Part shown: positions 1 to 6,733 of the stretch, in pieces
Layout: each line of letters opens with the position of its first letter
Position numbering within the stretch: the stretch's first letter is position 1
Assembly: GCA_011056835.1 (NCBI GenBank)
Contig: DSDU01000169.1
Span: 1-36,655 of the forward strand
Length of the DNA: 36,655 nucleotides
Direction of reading: 5' to 3'
DNA from: Deltaproteobacteria bacterium
GTDB taxonomy: Bacteria; Desulfobacterota; Syntrophia; Syntrophales; UBA6807
Program-made: the position numbers and the translations under genes
The notes under the pieces: model-generated
What the model saw: only the letters and a program-made list of their open reading frames with translations
What the model was told of the DNA's origin: nothing
Database searches by the model: none

Positions 1-149
1 ACGTCAGCCCGTTGCGGCGTTCACACAAGCATATACCGTACCCGAACGGTACACCGATCACTGTTGCGTCCGACACCGAAAACACTGCATAGCAATGAAA
101 CGGCATCACCATACGCAAAGTTCCGCATCTGTAGCATCCCTGAGCAACA

Positions 150-185
150 TTGTCAACCATCAGTATTTGTCTGGTTGACAAATAC
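150..185. repeat. Two overlapping inverted repeats, mutually exclusive hairpins
   Basis: Two perfect 9-bp inverted repeats interlock here. TTGTCAACC (150-158) pairs with GGTTGACAA (173-181), and GTATTTGTC (163-171) pairs with GACAAATAC (177-185). Both cannot form at once. They lie about 40 bp beyond the stop of the minus-strand flavoprotein gene. No T-run follows on either strand, so a simple terminator is not obvious. An operator for a gene beyond the left edge is possible. I see no gene in 1-226. Confidence 0.5.
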
Positions 186-226
186 CGTGGTCTAAAGCTT
201 CGCCCGTTATTTTGTGAGAGGCTTGC

Positions 227-1384
227 TCACCGCTGACGACTTGAAATCATTGATGAAAGTACATAACGGGGCAATTTCGGGATAAGCCACCGGAGATAAC
301 TCAGATACTGTTTCTTCATGGCAGGAATTTCGGTAAATTTATCAGCTATGTCGCCATTGCTCGTCAGGATGCCGAAAAAAAGACCGGGAAAGCGGTTCAC
401 GATTTTCAGCGTCATCAAGGCGTATCTAAAATTTCTGACAAACTCGTCACGACACAGCATTTCATACGTCCCGAGTTTATCTCCGCCGTCATTGGTCCGG
501 ATCACATCGGATATGACCGATGCGGCAATCTGCCCTGATCGGATTGCGTAGGCGATGCCTTCTCCGGCGAACGGATCAACAAACCCGGCGGCATCGCCTG
601 CAAGCAGGACCCGCGATCCGGCAATAGTTCTCGTAATACCGCCTGCGGGAATGGTATGTCCTCGAAGTTTATAGGTACCGGTAAAGCCGTTTTTCTTCAA
701 AAAGTTCTTCATGATCCGCCTGGGATCGGATATGCAATGGGCGAATGCTCCGATTCCGACGGAATAATATGTATCATGAGGGAAGATCCACCCATATCCC
801 ATTGTCAGGACATCGAAATGAACTTCCATGACCCGGTGCATTCGGGTATCAATTGCTTCCGTCTGTTCTTCAATATCAGCGACGAGACAGATACCATACT
901 CATGCTTCCGGTCTCGCGTTCTGACTGATTCCTTCAACCGTCCCTGAGAACCTTCCGCAATAATACCATACCTGGCACGATAGCACCCCTCGTTCGTATG
1001 GACTTCTATGCAATCAGTCTTCGTTCTGACGTCTTGAACTTTTTCCCCCGTCGAGATCTCTATTCCCGTTTCCCTTCCCTTCTCCAGCGCATAGTGATCA
1101 AAGGTACTTCTCGAAACCATTGTGGCGATTCGAGTATCCCTGTATCTTTCAATCACCGAATTCTTATAGCGCAATCTGACGCCAAATATCTCTCTTTCCC
1201 TGATCGAGTCGGGCACGTCAAAATCGAGATACGACAGGGCCAGCTCGGAGAGAGCTCCCCCGCAGGGCTTGTGTCGGGGAAACTGTTCTTTTTCGAGCAA
1301 CAACGCTTTTAATCCCCTTTTCCCCGCCTCTCTCCCGGCGGAAGATCCCGCCGGTCCACCTCCGATAATAATCAGATCATACAT
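227..1384 (-). CDS. Geranylgeranyl reductase family FAD-dependent oxidoreductase
   Basis: This 385-residue flavoprotein belongs to the family that reduces isoprenoid double bonds or acts as a related FAD monooxygenase/dehydrogenase. The N-terminus has the dinucleotide-binding motif IIGGGPAGSSAG (about residues 6-17). The family-typical PRHKPCGGALS follows at about 36-46. The second FAD motif GDAAGFVDPFAGEGIAYAI lies around residues 265-285. Length is normal for the family. The ATG is preceded by AGGAG at a good distance. The gene stands alone, with the neighbour to the right transcribed in the opposite direction. In anaerobes such proteins may reduce menaquinone or lipid isoprenoid chains. 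The substrate cannot be read from the sequence. Confidence 0.85.
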   Translation of the reverse strand: MYDLIIIGGGPAGSSAGREAGKRGLKALLLEKEQFPRHKPCGGALSELALSYLDFDVPDSIREREIFGVRLRYKNSVIERYRDTRIATMVSRSTFDHYALEKGRETGIEISTGEKVQDVRTKTDCIEVHTNEGCYRARYGIIAEGSQGRLKESVRTRDRKHEYGICLVADIEEQTEAIDTRMHRVMEVHFDVLTMGYGWIFPHDTYYSVGIGAFAHCISDPRRIMKNFLKKNGFTGTYKLRGHTIPAGGITRTIAGSRVLLAGDAAGFVDPFAGEGIAYAIRSGQIAASVISDVIRTNDGGDKLGTYEMLCRDEFVRNFRYALMTLKIVNRFPGLFFGILTSNGDIADKFTEIPAMKKQYLSYLRWLIPKLPRYVLSSMISSRQR

Positions 1385-1480
1385 CCCTGAAATCTCCTGT
1401 TACGACAGTAAGCGCCGACAATTCGAAGTGTTCACCGTTAATGAACATAACAAGTGAACAGGTCAAGTCCGAAACACGTG

Positions 1481-1510
1481 CGGTCGAACGATTGAGGAGT
1501 TGTTCGACCG
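1481..1510. repeat. Inverted repeat upstream of the flavoprotein gene
   Basis: CGGTCGAAC (1481-1489) and GTTCGACCG (1502-1510) form a perfect 9-bp stem with a 12-nt loop. It lies about 100 bp upstream of the minus-strand flavoprotein start and about 200 bp before the promoter of the small basic protein. It could be a regulator site or an RNA hairpin. No T-run follows. Apart from this hairpin and the promoter at 1716-1743, I see nothing convincing in 1385-1803. Confidence 0.4.
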
Positions 1511-1715
1511 TCCGAACCTGGAGGATATGAGCCGACTGTGCCTGATTCATTCCCTGACTGCCGTAAACAACATCATTGATCCCCCACTAGGAACCGACGT
1601 ACATCTGGATTCAACATACCCTACACTTTTCAATATGTTATTACCCTTACGTCATCTTCAACATTTTTTCAACCGCGCACATCATTCGGCATGCCAGAAA
1701 AAAGTCAATAATGCT

Positions 1716-1743
1716 TTGACAACACGCATCAATAAGGTATATA
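1716..1743 (+). promoter_or_regulatory. Sigma-70-type promoter for the 40-residue small protein
   Basis: A perfect -35 hexamer TTGACA (1716-1721) is followed after 16 bp by TATATA (1738-1743), with further TATAAAT bases just downstream. This is one of the best promoter matches in the window. It sits about 60 bp upstream of the small ORF at 1804 and predicts a short leader. It supports that ORF being expressed. Confidence 0.65.
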
Positions 1744-1803
1744 AATCGCTGGTGATTCCGACGAATCCACTGTTCATTACAACAAATGCAAACAGGAGTG
1801 TCT

Positions 1804-1926
1804 ATGGCAAAACACAAGAAACATGAACGAAAAAAAGAAATCGACCGAAGAAGAAGACGCCGGAAGAAAAGGGAGAAACTTCGCAGCAAGGGCCTCCTGC
1901 CGCCGGCAAAAGATAAGAACCCGTAA
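1804..1926 (+). CDS. Small, highly basic 40-residue protein, function unknown
   Basis: The ORF encodes 40 residues. More than half are Lys, Arg or His, with a central KKEIDRRRRRRKKREK block and a short Pro-containing tail (LLPPAKDKNP). It starts with ATG behind an AGGAG box (about 1796-1800) and sits about 60 bp downstream of a strong promoter. Its charge suggests binding of RNA, DNA or the ribosome, but that is inference. I do not recognise a named family. The heptad-like charged run could form a single helix. The gene is short enough to be dropped by most gene-callers. Promoter, ribosome binding site, start and stop together argue that it is real. Confidence 0.6.
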   Translation: MAKHKKHERKKEIDRRRRRRKKREKLRSKGLLPPAKDKNP

Positions 1927-1950
1927 TCATAACTGCCTGGTGCCTGAGTT

Positions 1951-2056
1951 CATTTTCTCGAGGGCTATTCCGTTTTTTGAGAGATTCATGGTTTGCTTCA
2001 GGCAATCCAAAGATTCACCCTCGGGTTCAGGCGGTTGGAATTGCCGTCGTCCGCTT
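1951..2056 (+). repeat. Dispersed structured intergenic repeat, copy A
   Basis: About 105 bp resembles the segment at 13906-14013 in the same orientation, roughly 70% identical by eye. Shared blocks include CATTTTC, ATTCC, TTTGA, TTGCTTCA, TCACCC and GGAATTGCCG. Within the copy, GGCAATCCAA (2001-2010) can pair with TTGGAATTGCC (2035-2045), leaving one bulge. It begins 24 bp after the stop of the small basic protein. It may be a REP-like element or an RNA hairpin element. Confidence 0.5.
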
Positions 2057-2093
2057 AACCTTGATTACTGAACAATATCCATCTTATAAACCA

Positions 2094-2123
2094 TTTGAGG
2101 GGAACGTGATGGCTCCCCTCAAA
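2094..2123. terminator. Hairpin, possible bidirectional terminator
   Basis: TTTGAGGGGA (2094-2103) and TCCCCTCAAA (2114-2123) form a perfect 10-bp stem with a 10-nt loop. It is placed between the small basic protein and the permease gene. There is no clear T-run beyond the A/T at the stem base, so termination is plausible but unproven. Confidence 0.4.
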
Positions 2124-2372
2124 GCGTCAGGACGATGGTTTGAATGAACATTCGTCTGGGCACCAGGCCGGAAACTATCGACACGATACGGTCATGCCTC
2201 AAAGGACGAAATTCACCGGGTCATAGCGAAAAGCCGAGGAGGAACACCCATCAGTCGTTTGTGCATATCCGGTTTTCGAATTGCGCACTCCAATTCTTTT
2301 TACTCGGCGTTCAGTCACCGATGGCTCTGCAGAAAAACCGTTGTCAATTATAAACACAGTGATTGCATCATA

Positions 2373-3116
2373 ATGGAATTATTTCCGATCATATCATTAA
2401 TCGCTTTCATGGCGGGATTCATACAAGGTCTTTCAGGATTCGGCTCCGTTCTGCTCTCCCTGCCGCTCCTGGCGATTTTCATCAACATAAAGACGGTTAT
2501 TCCCCTTGTTGCCCTCTATGGAATGGTGCTGACGATAATTCTCATCATTCAGTTATGGACGTTCATCGAGCTGAACAAGGTGCTCCCTCTCCTCATCGGC
2601 GCTGTTGCCGGAATACCGCTCGGTGTTCTTTTTCTCAAGAAGATGGATACGGGCATCATCCAGCTCATCGTCGGCCTCATCCTTATACTTTTCTCATTGT
2701 ACAGCCTTTTTCTGAAGCCGCCGCATCGAACGATCAGCGAACGGTGGGGGCCTGTATTCGGATTTATCGGTGGATGCCTGGGAGGGGCAATCACCGCGAC
2801 AGGACCTCCCGTAATCGTCTACACATCACTTCAACCCTGGACCAAGGATAGCATTAAGGCGACCTTGCAGGGATTCTTTTTATTCTCCGGCATGCTTGTC
2901 GTCATATCTCATGCAGTCAGCGGTGTTACCACCTGGACGGTCGTCAGATTCTTCCTCGTGTCATTACCATTTCTCATTATCGGAACATACGTCGGTTCGT
3001 TTTTCTATGCAAAAGTCAAAGAAGAAGGATATAAGCGAATCATTTATTCCCTCCTTGCACTATTGGGTCTTTTCATGATTGTCAAGGCAACCGGAATTTA
3101 TCCACGCCCCAGCTAA
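2373..3116 (+). CDS. TauE/SafE family membrane permease
   Basis: The 247-residue integral membrane protein is probably an anion or organosulfonate/sulfite exporter of the TauE/SafE family. The first segment carries the family-typical GFIQGLSGFGSVLLSLPLL (about residues 15-33). About seven or eight hydrophobic helices follow. A second repeat begins with GFIGGCLGGAITATGPPVIV at about 130-150, the internal duplication expected of the family. An upstream in-frame ATG at 2259 would add 38 residues that look non-coding, so the ATG at 2373 is preferred. Its ribosome binding site is weak. The next gene starts 74 bp later on the same strand, suggesting co-transcription. The substrate cannot be told from sequence. 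Confidence 0.8.
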   Translation: MELFPIISLIAFMAGFIQGLSGFGSVLLSLPLLAIFINIKTVIPLVALYGMVLTIILIIQLWTFIELNKVLPLLIGAVAGIPLGVLFLKKMDTGIIQLIVGLILILFSLYSLFLKPPHRTISERWGPVFGFIGGCLGGAITATGPPVIVYTSLQPWTKDSIKATLQGFFLFSGMLVVISHAVSGVTTWTVVRFFLVSLPFLIIGTYVGSFFYAKVKEEGYKRIIYSLLALLGLFMIVKATGIYPRPS

Positions 3117-3190
3117 TTCGGATCGGCACCACGGCAAAATGTTATCTTTCCGTTTGCGATTCATCTCGTAATTCTGATATAGACCGATCC

Positions 3191-4135
3191 ATGAAAAACA
3201 AAGAGAAAATCAGGCAATTACGACACGCTCTGACGACCGGGATGAAGAAAGGGCGGGATGGTTACATCTGGATGATGAAGATCATTATCCCGATTTCGCT
3301 CGCCACGTCCATTCTCGCCTGGAGTGGCCTGATAGAAAATGCTCACGGCGTCATACAGCCGGTCATGAACGTCCTGAATCTCCCCGCCATGGCAGCACTC
3401 CCGCTCATAATCGGCGTATTGACCGGAATATACGGCGGGGTGGCATCGATGGCGGTCCTCCCATTCACCCGGGATCAAATGACCCTCATTGCCATTTTTC
3501 TCCTTATCGCTCACAATCTCGTACAGGAAGGAGCAATCCAGGGAAAGTCAGGTCTCCATCCGATAAAAGCAACGATCTTCAGGCTGGTCGTCGCCACGAT
3601 TACGGTAATGACTGTCGGCCTGTTTCTCGACATACCCCAGCACGCCGAAACCGTTTTTACGGAAACATCCGTCCACACCCAGTCATTTATAACCATGATG
3701 AAAGAATGGAGTATTATCACCCTCAATCTCATTGTGAAAATTTTTTTTATTATCATGTTTATCATGACACTGCTGGAAATCATGAAATCCTTCGGATGGA
3801 TCAACTCGATTATCAGATGGATGTCACCACTTCTGAGGGCCATGGGTCTCAGTCGTAAGGTGGGAATCCTGTGGATGACGGCGGTAATGTTCGGGTTGAC
3901 CTATGGCGGAGCGGTCATTGTGGAAGAAACAAGAAACGAAAATTTGACAAAAAATGAACTGGAAGAGCTTCACCTGTCAATCGGCATCAATCACTCGATG
4001 ATCGAGGATCCGTCTCTCTTTCTTCCTCTGGGCATCAGTCCGTTCTGGCTCTGGGTACCCCGCTTGCTCGTGGCTGTCATCGCGGTCCGTCTTCTCAGGG
4101 TGTGGTTTGCCGTTCGTGACAGGGTCCGCCAATGA
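3191..4135 (+). CDS. Nucleoside-recognition (Gate) domain membrane protein
   Basis: The 314-residue polytopic membrane protein resembles the Gate/nucleoside-recognition domain proteins related to SpmA/SpmB and the FeoB core. Two Gate-like halves are visible. The first has GVLTGIYGGVASMAVLPF (about 75-92) and AHNLVQEGAIQ. The second has FGLTYGGAVIVEE and the NHSMIEDP motif at about 270-277. Hydrophobic helices fill most of the rest. The family has no settled substrate; nucleosides or small solutes are usually proposed. It follows the permease closely and may be co-transcribed. The start ATG has no strong ribosome binding site. Confidence 0.7.
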   Translation: MKNKEKIRQLRHALTTGMKKGRDGYIWMMKIIIPISLATSILAWSGLIENAHGVIQPVMNVLNLPAMAALPLIIGVLTGIYGGVASMAVLPFTRDQMTLIAIFLLIAHNLVQEGAIQGKSGLHPIKATIFRLVVATITVMTVGLFLDIPQHAETVFTETSVHTQSFITMMKEWSIITLNLIVKIFFIIMFIMTLLEIMKSFGWINSIIRWMSPLLRAMGLSRKVGILWMTAVMFGLTYGGAVIVEETRNENLTKNELEELHLSIGINHSMIEDPSLFLPLGISPFWLWVPRLLVAVIAVRLLRVWFAVRDRVRQ

Positions 4136-4167
4136 ACGGACCCTCGGACCGTCCGCTATTCGGGTCC
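4121..4167 (+). terminator. Alternative hairpins over the stop codon of the Gate protein
   Basis: AGGGTCCG (4121-4128) pairs with CGGACCCT (4137-4144), overlapping the stop codon. GGACCC (4138-4143) can instead pair with GGGTCC (4162-4167). Either stem could end or stabilise the upstream transcript. The following bases are A/T-rich but contain no clean T-run. Confidence 0.35.
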
Positions 4168-4222
4168 ATAGTATCATTATAAGAAATCTACTGTGCCGAT
4201 GACACTTTTTTGCCCTTTAGTA

Positions 4223-4268
4223 TTGACAAATCCTTGAAGATTATACTAATAGGTTGCCCACGTATAAT
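4223..4268 (+). promoter_or_regulatory. Candidate promoter region of the cytidylate-kinase-like gene
   Basis: The A/T-rich stretch contains a perfect TTGACA (4223-4228), TATACT (4242-4247, only 13 bp away) and a perfect TATAAT (4263-4268). None of the pairs has ideal spacing: TATAAT lacks a good -35 at 17 bp, and TTGACA pairs at 18 bp only with TAATAG. A promoter here is likely, but the exact boxes are uncertain. Confidence 0.4.
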
Positions 4269-4351
4269 CAGGCATGATACTATGACAACAGCGGATATTA
4301 TGGATTCTTTTTATGGAAACCCACGGGAAAATAAAAGAGTGAGGAGGCACA

Positions 4352-5056
4352 ATGACTATAGAACGCATGATTGATGAACAGGCGCGTAAGTGGCAACAGG
4401 CTACTGACCGAAGAAAGAAAAAGCAGGAATCAACGGGACCGGTTATAACGATTTCGCGAGAGCCTGGCAGCGAAGGTCACGTGCTGGCCAAGAAGATTGC
4501 AGGAGAATTAAAAATCGATCTCTTTGATCGAGAAATAATCCATGAAGTCGCCAAAAGCGCCAACATGAGTGAGAGAGTCGTCAAGTCCCTGGACGAGAAG
4601 GAACGAAGCATCCTCGAAAACTGGATTCAATTTCTGAAGACAAGTCGGTGGTTCTGGGGCGATGAATATGTGCACCACCTGACAAATGTTATCGGAACCA
4701 TACATGAGCACGGCAGCGCGGTTATCCTGGGAAGAGGGGCCAACATGTTACTGCCCCCCGAGGAAACACTGAGGGTGAGATTTGTTGCTCCCTTCGACAT
4801 AAGGGTCCAGAACATCTCCAAGGAACAAAACATCTCACAGGAAAAGGCGAAAAAATACATTTACAAAGAAGAATCTGATCGCAAGGCATTTGTGAGAAAA
4901 TACTTTCAAGTTGATATCGATGATGCCGTCAATTATGATCTGGTAATCAACACTCAATATATGAAACCTGAGCAGATCATCGATGTTATAAAAGCTTCGC
5001 TAAAATTCAAGAAGCTCCCTGCCCGGCGCCGCTTTGACCCGAAAACGGAAGCGTAA
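4352..5056 (+). CDS. Cytidylate kinase-like family protein
   Basis: The 234-residue cytosolic protein matches the cytidylate-kinase-like family, which is distinct from the housekeeping Cmk. The degenerate nucleotide-binding loop VITISREPGSEGHVLAKK lies at about residues 28-45. A conserved LFDREIIHEVAK follows, then LGRGANMLLP at about 127-136. The C-terminal lid-like region contains ISQEKAKKYI and ESDRKAFVRKYF. The family is common in Desulfobacterota and its real substrate is mostly unknown. The ATG is preceded by GAGGAGG. A strong hairpin terminator follows the stop, so this is probably a single-gene unit. Confidence 0.8.
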   Translation: MTIERMIDEQARKWQQATDRRKKKQESTGPVITISREPGSEGHVLAKKIAGELKIDLFDREIIHEVAKSANMSERVVKSLDEKERSILENWIQFLKTSRWFWGDEYVHHLTNVIGTIHEHGSAVILGRGANMLLPPEETLRVRFVAPFDIRVQNISKEQNISQEKAKKYIYKEESDRKAFVRKYFQVDIDDAVNYDLVINTQYMKPEQIIDVIKASLKFKKLPARRRFDPKTEA

Positions 5057-5104
5057 GCACAAGAGGCAGTGATTGGAGACATTATCAGCGGTAATGCCGT
5101 CACG

Positions 5105-5150
5105 GGAAACTTTCCCTCACCATGATCGAGGGGAAGTTTCCTTGTCGTCT
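5105..5150 (+). terminator. Rho-independent terminator after the cytidylate-kinase-like gene
   Basis: GGAAACTTTCCCTC (5105-5118) pairs with GAGGGGAAGTTTCC (5128-5141) through 14 bp with one G-U pair and a 9-nt loop. A moderately T-rich TTGTCGTCT follows. It lies about 50 bp after the stop codon. Confidence 0.7.
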
Positions 5151-5517
5151 CAGATTGCATACCATAAATTGAAGAACAAGGATCAGTATCGAGAAGGATG
5201 TAAAAAGGGTTGTTCCATCCAAGACGATGAGCCGTATAGCTCATGATACGATGAATAAGCCTTCACGTGATTACCACCGTATTTCATATCATTTTACAGC
5301 GGACGTCACGCACCCGCAAATCATCTCACATCCCGCACGACAGAACGAAGCAGTGCGCATCCTTCATCGTAATTCTCGCCGTCTGTTGTCGTAATGGCAA
5401 TGCGTTTTGGAAGAGGAGCTGTAAGCGGGAGTTGGATCCATCAGACCCGACAACAGCAGTAATGGCCGTTGAAACGGCTTCATAAGTCAAATGACCGTTC
5501 ATTACCGGGAGGTTAAA
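5151..5517. other. Intergenic stretch without a convincing gene
   Basis: A 55-codon open frame starts at 5228 (MSRIAHDTM...) but has no ribosome binding site and no recognisable motif, so I do not call it. There is a small palindromic element ATGAGC/GCTCAT around 5228-5245. A short hairpin GCCGTT/AACGGC lies at 5465-5478, shortly before the Fe-S protein gene. No clear promoter was found. Confidence 0.4.
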
Positions 5518-6543
5518 ATGTTTCACGAGGAAAAATGTGATTTTTGCGGAGAATGTCTCGCACGATGTTATTATCTTGACTTTGATAAAGAAAGCGGGGC
5601 GGAAGCATTTCAAAAGCTGGTTGAGGGAGAAAAATCCGATTGGCTGTATGATTGCGTCACCTGTATTGCCTGTAATGAATATTGTCCCACTGAAGCTCGC
5701 CCATTTGATTTAATCATCCAAAAGCTTGAGGAGCTTGGTGATTTTACCGATCCGGAGCTGAAAGCAAAAATGGCAAAACGATTTGCCGCGGACGGTGAAC
5801 CGAGGCCCGTGACGCCGGAAGGTAAAGTCATGTCTCTTTGTGTTATGGAAGGAAGTATGCCCTGGGCTCTCCATGGACAATTATTCGAGGGTCTTACCAT
5901 CCTGAAAGGCCGGCATTATTTCTGCAATGTCCTGTTTACGCATATGGGCGATGAATCCATTGCTCGCGATCGCCTGCAGGCTCTGGTAGATAACCTGGCA
6001 TCTTCGGGAGCCAAAGAAATCATCTTTATTCATGACGATTGTTATTGCCTCCTCAAGGGAATGGCTCCCGAATACGGAATTGAACTCCCCTTCAGGCCCG
6101 TACCGATTTTTGAATACCTGCGGGATTACCTCAAAGAGCATCAGGACAGAATAACAAAGCTCAACATGAAGGTTGCCTACCAGCGGCCCTGCGCATCCCG
6201 TTTAACGCCGGAAAAGGACTATCTGCTGGACGAGATTTTTGAACTCATCGGTGTGGAACGCGTGGCGCGACAGCATGACGGCATCAATGCAATCTGCTGC
6301 GGTGTCGAACTGGCGGGACCGAACCTGAAACTCTTTCCAAGAGGGAAAAACTTCGAACCGTTCCGTGACAAGAATGTACAGGATGCAAAGGACAGCGGAG
6401 CGGAAGCAATGGTATTTCTGTGCCCCATGTGTTACAGGACGCTCGGTGAAAAGGCAAAAGCCGCCGGCCTGAATAATTTAATGATCACCGATATCTGCCG
6501 TCTGGCGCTGGGAGAGGAACTGCCGGAGGAAAAACCACTGTAA
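5518..6543 (+). CDS. HdrD/GlpC-like Fe-S protein (two [4Fe-4S] plus CCG domains)
   Basis: The 341-residue electron-transfer protein has two complete [4Fe-4S] motifs at the N-terminus: Cys 7, 10, 13, 17 and Cys 46, 49, 52, 56. The heterodisulfide-reductase-type CCG region follows. The C-terminal CCG domain is complete, with RPCASR, ICCGVE and FLCPMCY. The first one appears degenerate and keeps only DDCYCLLKG. The start at 5518 is chosen over an upstream ATG (5491) because GGGAGG sits at ideal distance. The molybdopterin oxidoreductase gene follows 190 bp downstream, suggesting a physical or electron-transfer partnership. The protein may be a thiol or quinone-side electron module, but its partner and substrate are inferred. 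Confidence 0.8.
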   Translation: MFHEEKCDFCGECLARCYYLDFDKESGAEAFQKLVEGEKSDWLYDCVTCIACNEYCPTEARPFDLIIQKLEELGDFTDPELKAKMAKRFAADGEPRPVTPEGKVMSLCVMEGSMPWALHGQLFEGLTILKGRHYFCNVLFTHMGDESIARDRLQALVDNLASSGAKEIIFIHDDCYCLLKGMAPEYGIELPFRPVPIFEYLRDYLKEHQDRITKLNMKVAYQRPCASRLTPEKDYLLDEIFELIGVERVARQHDGINAICCGVELAGPNLKLFPRGKNFEPFRDKNVQDAKDSGAEAMVFLCPMCYRTLGEKAKAAGLNNLMITDICRLALGEELPEEKPL

Positions 6544-6587
6544 CCTGCCGGCATAAATTGATCTTTGACACAGTTTAACACTCAATA

Positions 6588-6612
6588 GACTCGTGATTGC
6601 TCATGACGAGTC
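6588..6612. promoter_or_regulatory. Inverted repeat before the molybdoenzyme gene
   Basis: GACTCGT (6588-6594) and ACGAGTC (6606-6612) form a 7-bp inverted repeat with an 11-nt spacer in the 190-bp gap between the Fe-S protein and the molybdoenzyme. A TTGACA lies at 6565-6570 but has no clear -10 at normal distance. This could be a regulator site or a weak terminator. Confidence 0.3.
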
Positions 6613-6733
6613 ATAGAGTTGTCCATTTCTATCACAGGACTTCTTTCGTTCATGAGCTTGCGAATCTTATATACAAAATAATACTGATTTCATCGGTAGT
6701 ACCTATGGAGGAGAACAGAGGAGGTAATTATTA

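Noticed and set aside
1500-1826. 108-codon plus-strand frame before the small basic protein
   Set aside because: It contains the promoter and ribosome binding site of the small gene, shows no family motif and has no own start signal.
2144-2353. 69-codon plus-strand frame before the TauE/SafE gene
   Set aside because: It has no ribosome binding site, a non-protein-like composition and no recognisable domain.
4223-4247. TTGACA and TATACT as a classical promoter
   Set aside because: The spacing is only 13 bp, too short. It is kept only as part of a broader, uncertain promoter region.
5228-5395. 55-codon open frame starting MSRIAHDTM in the gap before the Fe-S protein
   Set aside because: It has no ribosome binding site, no recognisable motif and no promoter, and lies just beyond a terminator. 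It is probably chance.
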